The position numbers and the translations under genes were made by a program. Source: Candidatus Hydrogenedentota bacterium (lineage in GTDB: Bacteria; Hydrogenedentota; Hydrogenedentia; Hydrogenedentales; CAITNO01). Taken from it: a stretch of 21,906 bases of DNA. The notes beneath the pieces are model-generated. The model saw nothing but the letters and a program-made list of their open reading frames with translations, was not told the origin of the DNA and did not search any database. Position 1 is the stretch's first letter; each line of letters opens with the position of its first letter. The stretch is taken from assembly GCA_007124105.1 (NCBI GenBank), contig SLFT01000351.1:1-21906 (forward strand), written 5' to 3'. This document shows, in pieces, positions 8,280 through 16,900 of this stretch.

Positions 8280-11200
8280 TCATTCAATATCCGGTCCGGC
8301 GATGCGCTCTCCCCGTTGCTGTCGTTCTTGATCGTCAAAGTTAAACGTGCCGTAAAACAGGCCGTTGGTATCCATCCAGGTGATGAGTCGTTCCATGTCC
8401 TCATCATCAAGCGATACATCCTGATGTCCGGCGCGCAGGTGTTCCATCAGGCTGCTGCCTATTGCACCGAAGAATCCTGGTTGTGTTATCGGTTCGGAGT
8501 TGTCCGCGAGCGAATCGCCCTTGCCCCATGCGGCATAAGCGACGCGTGGCGCCAGGGCATTGTACGATTCCGTGAACTGCCCTTCAATCCTGCCGGTCAG
8601 ACGTATGGGCTCCTGCCCTTCAGGGCTTTTGGCGTCGTCGCCGCTGTGACAGCGCACACAATGTTTGTCCAGCACTGGCTGCACGAGGATGGGGTAGCTG
8701 AACGGGCGCGACCCGTCCGGGCCGGGTGTGATTGCCGAGGGTATTCGTCCGAGCGCCGCCGCTTTTCCGGCGGGCGCGGACGGCGTACCGAGGCGCGGCT
8801 CGTGACAGCCCACGCACGAAGCGTTTTCGCCGGGTTGCAGGTATGTAACGCTGCGCATGGTCTGCACAGCCTGGCCCGTGTCATCCAGCGCCTGGAAGGA
8901 CAAGGGGAGACCGGCGGGCGCGCTGAAATAAGCGGAGCCGTCCGCTTCCACTGGAACGACGCCCAGCACCTGTTTCCCTGGCGAGGCAAACGCCAGCCCC
9001 ATGGGCGGGTTGTGCGCCACCGGCGTGGACTTGGGAAGCACCTGCGTAATGCGCAATTGGGTGATCCGCGTATCCGGCGGCCATGGCTGCAAACTTTGGT
9101 AAACGTCCTGAAGGTAGTAAGTGCCGGTGCCGGGCCCGTCCTCCGGAAGACTGGACGGCAATGAGGGCGCGGGTTCGCGCGGGCGCAACGGCATGGGCCA
9201 CAGGCTCGATATGTTCAGGTCGCGATAGAGCAATTCCTTGTTGCCATAAGCGTCCACAAGGTACAGCCCGAACATATTCGCCAGATTGGGGTTGGGCTCG
9301 CCCATGAGCGGATCAAAACTGTACGCCGCCAGGAAGAGCGTTTCAGACAACGGCCAGGGACTGCGATAGCATTGCTGGGGCCAGCGTTCCATTTCCGGGG
9401 TGCGCTCTGGCGGTTCGGTTGGCGCTGCGCTGCGCCAGCCGGGCCGCAACACCTCCTCGCTTTCGGGAAAGGGCGCATGAGGCGTCAACCGCGTGATGGG
9501 CGCGTGGTCGTCAATGCCCACGGTCGGGTCTATCAGGATAAGTGAGCCCGCAGTCATGGCATGGTGGGCGGCCGCTGTCGCCATGATCTTGTGCGAACCG
9601 GGAACGGCGCGCGATTCCCATACGCCCACCGGGTTCAGCGTATGGTTTCCATAGAACGCCACGGGGCCAGTGCCGTCGGGATGGGCAGTCCAGAGTTGCT
9701 GATAATGGATGGCGTGTCGGTCAATATAATCCCATCGCGTGTAGATGATGCGTCCGTCGTTAAGCACCGCCGGGTCCCATTCCTGTGTCTCATGGTACGA
9801 AACGGTGCGGATGTTGTCGCCGTCTGCCTCCATAAGGGTCAATGTGTAGACCGGACAGCCGATACCGCCGCAGCGATGCCAACCGCCGCGCCGGGTCGAG
9901 ATAAGCATGATCTGCCCGTTGGGCAGTTCCACAGGCGAAAAATCGTCATAGTCGCCATCGGTCAATTGACGAACTGTTGCATCGGGCAGGGTCACTTCGT
10001 AAATGTTATAGTGGCGGCCCCAATGCCCGTTAAACATGTCCTCGGGCGCAGCGTCCGTTCGGCAAAAAGCAAACAAGACGCGCGCGCCGTCATAGGAGAC
10101 TTCGGGCTGCATATAACTGCCCTGCGGTAATTGTCCGGCGCTCAGTTCTCGCGCGTTCATGGCGCCAAGTGGACGTTCAAGCTCAAACAGGCCGCCGCCG
10201 GGCCGGGCATAGCGCCCGTAGTATTGCGTTAGCTGATGGCTGAAAACGCCCGGAGCCTGTTTCACAAACAACAAGCGTCCAGTATCCGCCAGAGGATGCG
10301 CAAACAGCATGGCGCGCCGGGCAACGTGTACCGCCCGCCATAATTCTTCCCACGCAAGCGCGTCCTCAGGGATATCGCGCATGCGTAATTCGCGAAAACG
10401 GGCGTTCATGTCTGCCCACAACACTTCCAGACGCCCTCGGGACGCCGCGTCCGTTTCCGGCAGCGCTGCCAGTAGCGCCTCGCCGCGCTGAAGGGCAATC
10501 TCCACGGCGGAGGAATAGGTGTTCCGCGTCTCTCCCGCGCCGATGCCGTCCTGCATGCGCCAATCCCATTCAACCATCTCGAATTCAAGCGCGGGATGAT
10601 GGGTTATTGCGCGGGGGACGCGTAAAACAGCCGGGTCCGTCTGAGGCGGCATAACATTCAACTCCACGACGCCCGCGCCTGTTGCCATGCGAACAGCCAG
10701 CAGCCGTATCATCGTAGCGGATTCGTCCGCGGTGACGGAAATGTGGATAACATCAGCGTCAACAGGGGCATCGTGCGACAACGTTAATGTCTCATATCCG
10801 GTCTCAACGGCTGCGCTCGTATAAACGCCTGATTCCAGCGCCAACGCAATGTGCCCCCTGTGCCCGAGCGCTTCGTAATAGTCCAACTGCACTTCAAAGG
10901 GACAGGCGATATTGCGCAGGGGAATGGAAATGGTAGACGTATCCCCTGCGGCGACAACAGCCGCGCAAAATCCCAGGTAACGATTAAAGGCGAATTGTGA
11001 CCCTGCATCATTCCCGATAAGGGCATAATTGCCTTCCATCTCGACCGGTTCTTCCAAAGGCGCGCTATTGATGAAGAACAGGGGTGCGCCTATGTCCGGA
11101 ATACAGGCGTCGCGGATAAACCGCGCGGCCGACCAGTTTGCCATGTCGCAGGAAATGCCGTCGCCGCCGTCCTTTGCCACGAGCCGCAATTCGTGTGCAT

Positions 11201-11642
11201 TGCGTAAGTCTATCTCCACCGGTATGGCCGGATCGCTGTCCGTCATCACGTCGCTGTCAAAACGCTTCTCGCCATCCACCCACACTTCAAACACCACGCT
11301 CCCCCGGTCGCCGCCTTGCCATTGCACGCCCACTTCCGCCATGAACGACAAATAGCTGCCATTGACGGGAACCGTAATCTCGCCCGGCGCATGATGCCCA
11401 ACCCCTCGGTCGTATTCACGGTCGGCAATGCGTAATCCCATGGGTTCCGCGCCAGAGGCGTGGGCGGCGGTGTTCACTCCAAGAGTGCCCCATCCTTGCG
11501 TATGGGAAACCAGTGCCGTCATCTCGTCGAGATGCTGGACGCGGCGTGGGGTGTCCGCCGGGGACATGGCAAACGAAAATGTACACAAGAGCAGGAGAGA
11601 ACAGCCTGAGAACAATGTATCGGCCATCGGATAGTTGCGCAT
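8280..11642 (-). CDS. HzsA-related exported protein: NPCBM domain, TolB-like propeller, two CxxCH haem sites
   Basis: 1120 residues with an N-terminal hydrophobic signal (about 8-26). Residues 35-178 match an NPCBM/NEW2 sandwich (LGVNTAAHASG, a YDRGVGHHAPGEI-type stretch and VFEVWVDGEKRFDS), usually a sugar-binding module on glycosidases. A second all-beta region follows (about 186-330). From about 455 it resembles the hydrazine synthase alpha-subunit family: propeller strands such as QPEVSYDGARVLFAF (512-526), DFSPVELPNGQIMLISTRR (567-585) and EWDPAVLNDGRIIYTRWDY (621-639). A small domain then leads to CVGCHEPR (943-950), and a cytochrome-like end carries CVRCHSGDD (995-1003). Both CxxCH sites should bind haem c covalently. 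The start at 11642 follows GGAG with a six-base spacer. It sits 87 bp after the glycosidase-like gene and 195 bp before the propeller gene, probably in one transcript. It is not a hydrazine synthase by itself; its chemistry is unknown. Confidence 0.88.
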   Translation of the reverse strand: MRNYPMADTLFSGCSLLLLCTFSFAMSPADTPRRVQHLDEMTALVSHTQGWGTLGVNTAAHASGAEPMGLRIADREYDRGVGHHAPGEITVPVNGSYLSFMAEVGVQWQGGDRGSVVFEVWVDGEKRFDSDVMTDSDPAIPVEIDLRNAHELRLVAKDGGDGISCDMANWSAARFIRDACIPDIGAPLFFINSAPLEEPVEMEGNYALIGNDAGSQFAFNRYLGFCAAVVAAGDTSTISIPLRNIACPFEVQLDYYEALGHRGHIALALESGVYTSAAVETGYETLTLSHDAPVDADVIHISVTADESATMIRLLAVRMATGAGVVELNVMPPQTDPAVLRVPRAITHHPALEFEMVEWDWRMQDGIGAGETRNTYSSAVEIALQRGEALLAALPETDAASRGRLEVLWADMNARFRELRMRDIPEDALAWEELWRAVHVARRAMLFAHPLADTGRLLFVKQAPGVFSHQLTQYYGRYARPGGGLFELERPLGAMNARELSAGQLPQGSYMQPEVSYDGARVLFAFCRTDAAPEDMFNGHWGRHYNIYEVTLPDATVRQLTDGDYDDFSPVELPNGQIMLISTRRGGWHRCGGIGCPVYTLTLMEADGDNIRTVSYHETQEWDPAVLNDGRIIYTRWDYIDRHAIHYQQLWTAHPDGTGPVAFYGNHTLNPVGVWESRAVPGSHKIMATAAAHHAMTAGSLILIDPTVGIDDHAPITRLTPHAPFPESEEVLRPGWRSAAPTEPPERTPEMERWPQQCYRSPWPLSETLFLAAYSFDPLMGEPNPNLANMFGLYLVDAYGNKELLYRDLNISSLWPMPLRPREPAPSLPSSLPEDGPGTGTYYLQDVYQSLQPWPPDTRITQLRITQVLPKSTPVAHNPPMGLAFASPGKQVLGVVPVEADGSAYFSAPAGLPLSFQALDDTGQAVQTMRSVTYLQPGENASCVGCHEPRLGTPSAPAGKAAALGRIPSAITPGPDGSRPFSYPILVQPVLDKHCVRCHSGDDAKSPEGQEPIRLTGRIEGQFTESYNALAPRVAYAAWGKGDSLADNSEPITQPGFFGAIGSSLMEHLRAGHQDVSLDDEDMERLITWMDTNGLFYGTFNFDDQERQQRGERIAGPDIE

Positions 11643-11729
11643 GGTAATCTCCAGAACGAATGATGTATGACACGACGCGCCACTGCGTCAGCGCCATTCT
11701 CATATAGTAGGGATAGCGTGTATCTCCAT

Positions 11730-13460
11730 TCAATCTGTTGCTGACGTCGCCCGTTGCAATGCCCAGAGCATTACCCCCTGGTGGGTATAAGAATGCGGGT
11801 CGTTCTGATAAACCAGGCCGATGGGATACCCCAGTACCACGTGTCCTGGCCGCCAGGCCGCAAGGGACATGCCGTCCGCCTGCAATTCGTGGCGGTATTC
11901 GGGTAGATGCGACAGGTCCGCGGGTCCAATGGGCGCTTCCGGGGTTGCGATGCGCACTGCCGCAATACCCGTTGCCTGTTGCGGCATATTGTCGTTGTTC
12001 GAAGGCGGTATCTCCTCATAGTCGGCAATGCGCGGCAGGGACAGCCGCGCCAGTTTCTTCCGCGCCGACACGGGCATAAGCGCCTCGGGCGATAACGCCA
12101 TTACAAGCGCCCGGTATCCGCTGAGGTCTTCGCCAAGATTATCTTCACAGATGATGCGCGTGGGAATACCAATATCCTGGAACAGCTTATATACGCCAAA
12201 CTGCGCATCATGCAACCAGCCAAAGCTGTGTTCACTCTCGGGCCCCCGGTAACTGTAATTGCTCCATTTCGAGAAAAACAGCAACACCGTTTCCTCCCTG
12301 TTTTCAGTAAAGTTGGGAACAAAGGGCTTGCGTGGCGCGTCGGAACGCCACAGCGCAACCAACTGCGGCAACGCCTCTTTTTCGGAGGGCAGTTCTTCGA
12401 GATAGGAGTAGTTGGCGACCTTCAGTCCCGCTCCGGCCTGTGCGGCGTAGCGTCCGATTGCAAGTAGATGCGGAATGGAATACCCCAATCCCAACGTGGA
12501 TTGTTCGCCGTCATATTCAAAGCAGACAGGCAGCCCGGTAATCCCGCGGAAAGCCGCTATGGATGCGCCCGCTTCCCAGGCGCCGTCTTCGCCGTGTTGG
12601 AAAAAGTCATAGGAATGGACCACGTGGTTCGCGCCGCGGGTAAGTCCCCAATAATCAAGGTTTCCCATGCGCGCGCTGCCGACACGGTAACTTTCGCCCA
12701 GCGGCGCGGAAATAACGGCATCCGGATCGCCCATGCGGATGGCGTCGGTGAAACGCCGTATTGCCTCGCGCCACACCCGCTCGCGAAAGGCGATGACGGC
12801 GCGGTTGGCCGGATCGGCGTCAGGCTGTCCTTGCGTAGCCTGGGGGACCGGCGGGCGCTCGGGCAATGGCGCGGCGTCATCCACAACATCGCGCAACCAG
12901 TCGGGCCGCGGCGCCGCTATCGCGTCCCGCCACAGCGCCAGCGCCGCCTCGTCATAATGCCACCAGTCCGCCCATTTCAACTCGGCGTGAATCCCGATAA
13001 AGGCGTTGTAGTGCATATCCTCGCCACGATAGCGCGCGGCAATGGCGGTACACAACGGCGCATAATGCGACCAGAAGCGGTCATCAGCAATGGAGGGTAC
13101 GGTGGGCGGCGCATTGTGCCCTTCCTCGGCCCGCCAGAAGGCGCCGTCGTACCAGTCAGGGGTGGCGCCCGCGTAATAACTGTTAATGCGCAGACGCAAC
13201 CCCAGCTCATGGCGCTTACAGACAGCGACGCGTTCATCCAGCCATTGCAACGCCACCTGCCCCGGTTCGGGCTCCACAACACGCCAGGGAACGCTTATTT
13301 CCACCCGTGTAAAACCCAACTCGGACAAGTCCGCCACCCACGCGTCAAAACGTTCAATATCGCGGCATGGCTTCGTCCAATCCCAGATGTCAAACGAAAT
13401 TTCCATGTCTTCCGACACCGCGCCCAGCAGGCATGACAACATAAAAGCAAGGCTGCACAT
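11730..13460 (-). CDS. Exported TIM-barrel glycoside hydrolase-like protein (GH42/beta-galactosidase-like)
   Basis: 576 residues with a short hydrophobic start (MCSLAFMLSCLLGAVS), read as a signal peptide without the usual basic residues. Residues 35-110 look like the first strands of a clan GH-A barrel (ELGFTRVEISVPWRVVEP; GLRLRINSYY). Likely acid/base E160 lies in FIGIHAELKWADWW and likely nucleophile E315 in LPVCFEYDGE, 155 residues apart, which is consistent with retaining GH-A enzymes. Residues 420-475 (YKLFQDIGIPTRIICED... YRALVMALSPEAL) resemble the glutamine-amidotransferase-like trimerisation domain of GH42. It is therefore probably a glycosidase acting outside the cytoplasm, with unknown substrate. 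The start at 13460 follows AAGGGA. It is the first gene of the minus-strand set, with a promoter at 13571-13544. The exact CAZy family is uncertain. Confidence 0.78.
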   Translation of the reverse strand: MCSLAFMLSCLLGAVSEDMEISFDIWDWTKPCRDIERFDAWVADLSELGFTRVEISVPWRVVEPEPGQVALQWLDERVAVCKRHELGLRLRINSYYAGATPDWYDGAFWRAEEGHNAPPTVPSIADDRFWSHYAPLCTAIAARYRGEDMHYNAFIGIHAELKWADWWHYDEAALALWRDAIAAPRPDWLRDVVDDAAPLPERPPVPQATQGQPDADPANRAVIAFRERVWREAIRRFTDAIRMGDPDAVISAPLGESYRVGSARMGNLDYWGLTRGANHVVHSYDFFQHGEDGAWEAGASIAAFRGITGLPVCFEYDGEQSTLGLGYSIPHLLAIGRYAAQAGAGLKVANYSYLEELPSEKEALPQLVALWRSDAPRKPFVPNFTENREETVLLFFSKWSNYSYRGPESEHSFGWLHDAQFGVYKLFQDIGIPTRIICEDNLGEDLSGYRALVMALSPEALMPVSARKKLARLSLPRIADYEEIPPSNNDNMPQQATGIAAVRIATPEAPIGPADLSHLPEYRHELQADGMSLAAWRPGHVVLGYPIGLVYQNDPHSYTHQGVMLWALQRATSATD

Positions 13461-13543
13461 GGTATTTTCCCTTTTGGTTTTTCAGACCTGTCAGCCATAC
13501 GGCCGGCGCGTTTTTTGCGGATGAGTCAAGAACATAATGACCA

Positions 13544-13571
13544 AGTATAGCCCAAGGCGGCATGGCAGCAA
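13544..13571 (-). promoter_or_regulatory. Candidate sigma70-like promoter, minus strand
   Basis: TTGCTG (13571-13566) and TATACT (13549-13544) are separated by 16 bp. The leader to the glycosidase-like start at 13460 would be about 77 nt. It probably drives the minus-strand set of exported proteins. Confidence 0.5.
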
Positions 13572-13790
13572 CAATCTGTCCGTAAAACGAATAAGCGTTT
13601 TCAGTTACCGCACCAATCGAAAAATACACCGCAGGCCTATTCTACTTTGTTGGCGCGAAAAAAACTGGTGTAACGATACGCGGACGGCAAATGGAACGCA
13701 AGCGCTGTTTTTAAGTACCCGTCTGGCCTGGCCGCAACGGCTGGAACCGGATGCGCAGCGGTTACGAGCAGGCCAAGACAATTTATTTGT

Positions 13791-13820
13791 TTGCACGACG
13801 GTTCACGGCAATCCTATACT
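13791..13820 (+). promoter_or_regulatory. Candidate sigma70-like promoter, plus strand
   Basis: TTGCAC (13791-13796) and TATACT (13815-13820) are separated by 18 bp. The leader to the HEAT protein start would be about 88 nt and ends in AGGAGAG. The -10 box is identical to that of the divergent promoter. Confidence 0.52.
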
Positions 13821-13914
13821 AGCCCGCATATTTCAGCCTTACTTGGTTTGAATATGTTTCCTGGCAAATGCCGGTTCCCATCTTTTACAACAGCAATTAC
13901 CGCAACAGGAGAGT

Positions 13915-16900
13915 ATGATGGCAGCATTGAAGATAGTTGTGTGGAGGAACACAAACACACTGGCCGCAACCCTGAGCGCCGTCCTTTTCATGGGGTGGAT
14001 TGTTCAGGCGGCGGCGACCCCGCTGCCTGATATTGGACAGGCGTCGTGGATTTGGGGCGATATGCAACAGGATATCTGTGAGTTCCGCCGCGACTTTACG
14101 CTGGGTGAGGCGCCTTCGGCGGCATCGGTTCTCATTACAGCCGACAATGGATATGAACTTTATGTGAACGGCATTCTTGTGGGATACGATATCGGTCCGG
14201 GCGCCGAAGTTTGGGGAAGTCTTGAGCAATGGAATGTCTTGGAACATCTGACGCCGGGGCAAAACGCGCTCGGGATACGGGGTATCTGCATGGGCGGAAG
14301 CCGCGGGGTGGTCGCCGCGCTACGGGTTGACACGGAAGGCGCGGAACCGCTGGCGTTGATGACCGATACTTCATGGCAGTCGTCGTCGGAAGGCGACCCC
14401 GCCGAATACTCGCTTCCCGGTTATGGCGAAGCCGGCCAGTGGACTTCCGCCACAGCGCTGGGGCCGATGGGGATGGCGCCATGGGGCGCATTGGAGTATG
14501 CGGGATCGCGCGGCGGACGCCGTTCCGGCCAAATACCCGTCCGTTTAAGCGTGAGCCAGCCGGACAACGGTTTTGAATGGCCCGGCGCCGTTGCGTTTCT
14601 GGACCATGATTGCAGCGTTTATGAGAAGCTGGACACGGACGCGTGGGGCATCAGTTTCCGCATCGAAGACTGGTCGCGCGCGTACACCATGTTCGATTTG
14701 CCCAGCCCCTCGAAGATCGGGCGCAGGCTGTGCATACTTGACGCGCCGGGACCGGACGTTGAACCGCGTGTGTTGCTTGACGCGGGCGCGGGGGTAATCG
14801 GGTCGCCTTCCACAAGTTTTGACGGACAGTACATTTATGTGTCCATGGCCCCGGAGCGCGAACATTTTTTCCACATCTACCGAATCCCACTTGACGGCGG
14901 TACGCCTGAACAGCTCACCAGCGGCCCCTATCATGATACCGATCCCGCTGAACTGACGGATGGCCGAATTGTCTTTTCCTCGACCCGTATCGGCACCTTT
15001 GAAGAATATCACGCAGCGCCCGCCCGGGCGTTGTTCCTGATGCAGCGGGACGGTTCCGGGATTCACTCCATTACGCACACCCCAATTTTCGACAACGAGC
15101 CAAAGGCGCTGCCGGACGGGCGCATCGCCTTTGTTCGTAGCGATAATTTTTTTGGTCGCGCCAAAGTCGAAACCCTTATCCATGCTATTCGTCCGGACGG
15201 CAGTGCCGGACAAACATTATTCGGGGCCGATGTGGGCGCCGTGTACGGCGACCGGCTGCGCACTCTCGGGTACGGCAGCCCCGCGCCGCTACCCGATGGG
15301 CGCATGGCCGTTCTATCCAAGACCGGCAACTTTATCGCCATGCCCGGTTCGGCGGAGGAAACGCATCAGAGGATTCCCAGCGGTCTCGGCGACCTTGCCC
15401 CGTTGCCCGATGGGCGTTTGCTGGTTACGGTCTTCCACGGCGATCCCAACGACAGACGTCCCCGTGTGCTGGCGGTTCTTGATCCGGCAGACAATCGGAT
15501 TGTACAACTCTATGAATCGTCCGAAACGCCCATCCATTCAGCAGTTTCCCTGGAACCGCGGCCACTGCCGCCGGTGCTGCCCGAAACCGTAAACCAGCAA
15601 GAGACCGCGTCGCCCCACGCCACCGGTTTTCTGTACGCGCAAAACGCGCGCATCACCCGCAAAACGGACGCCGGCTGGGGACATATCCGCGCCATCCGCG
15701 TCTTGCGTTCCCGCGGCGTCAGTCTGCGGTCGTCCCACTGGGATTTCGTACACCAGGGCAAAGAAGTGATCGAACTGGGCACCGTGCCTATTGGACCGGA
15801 TGGTTCGTTCTCCGTGGAAGTGCCGGCCGATGTACCGTTGGCGTTCCAGGCCGTTGACGCCGAGGGCCGCTCGGAATTGAACGAAATGTCCTGGATTTAC
15901 GTGCGGCCTGGCGAGGTGCGGTCATGCACAGGCTGCCATGACTATCATCAGGCCGCGCCGCCCGTGGACAGTCAGTACACAAGCGTGTTTCAAACCAAGC
16001 CGCTGCAACTGCTCGAACGGGGCGAACCGCACCGGTGGCGCGGAAACAATTCCGGTGTGTCGGGAATGATGGACCTGCAGTTCGAGCGATTCCGCGAGAC
16101 CGCGTCGCTGAACCTCATTGGCGACACGGGCCCGACGCTGGCGCCTGGTCATGCGGAAACCGACGCATGGATCGAAAAACTTAACCACAACGACGAAGCA
16201 ATGCGCATTTCGGCGGCGAACCGGCTTGCCCTGTTCCGCGACCAGGCGGCCGCGCCGGCGCTGGCGGCCATGCTCCACGATCCCAGCCGCGAGGCGCGCG
16301 TGGCGGCGGCCCTGGCCCTGTCCGCGTGTGGAACACGCGACAGCGCAGCGCCCCTGATCCCTCTCCTGGAAGACGCGGACCCCAATGTTGTACATGCGGC
16401 GACACTGGCGATTGAGAATATCACCGGACATGTAACGCCGCAGGAGGCCTATGATGACGCCAACGCGACGCGCAGCCAGGCTGCGGCATGGCGCGCATGG
16501 CTTGACGAACGCCCCTGGTCGAAACAGGAGGCGGCATTGATAAAAGACATCGAAAACGACTGTCCCGTGACCCAACGCCGGGCGATTGTGGCCCTTGGAC
16601 ATATCGGCGGCGATGACGCCCGCGCCGCGTTGCGCGATTATGTGAACCGGGAGCGTGACAACAACCCCTACCCGCCATTTATAAGAAACAACCGTACGGA
16701 CAGATTTACTTTTGATGACGCCTCGCCCTTGAACCCGCGTACCTTACAGGCGGCCGTTCGCGCTTTGGGCCATCTGCGCGACGCGCAATCCGTTCCGCTG
16801 TTCCGGCGGATATTGGTCAATCACAGTGATCCCGTAAATGGCAATTTATTCCTTGCCGAGGCCGCTGTCGAAGCGCTGGGATGGATTGGCGGCGCCGACG

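Larger units (their letters stand above)
13461..13914. other. Divergent intergenic region between two exported-protein genes
   Basis: These 454 bp separate the minus-strand glycosidase-like gene from the plus-strand HEAT protein gene. Short open frames here look random. The region holds one promoter-like site for each direction, listed separately, and a non-coding stretch in between in which I see no other structure. Confidence 0.8.

Noticed and set aside
8280..11642. A true hydrazine synthase and therefore an anammox organism
   Set aside because: The protein has an added NPCBM domain, and no HzsB, HzsC or hydrazine dehydrogenase is nearby. HzsA-related proteins are, to my knowledge, found well outside anammox bacteria.
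12468..13436. Plus-strand open frame of 322 residues
   Set aside because: Antisense to the glycosidase-like gene, with no signal peptide or domain.
13537..13851. Plus-strand open frame of 104 residues in the divergent region
   Set aside because: It overlaps both proposed promoters and has unusual composition and no Shine-Dalgarno.
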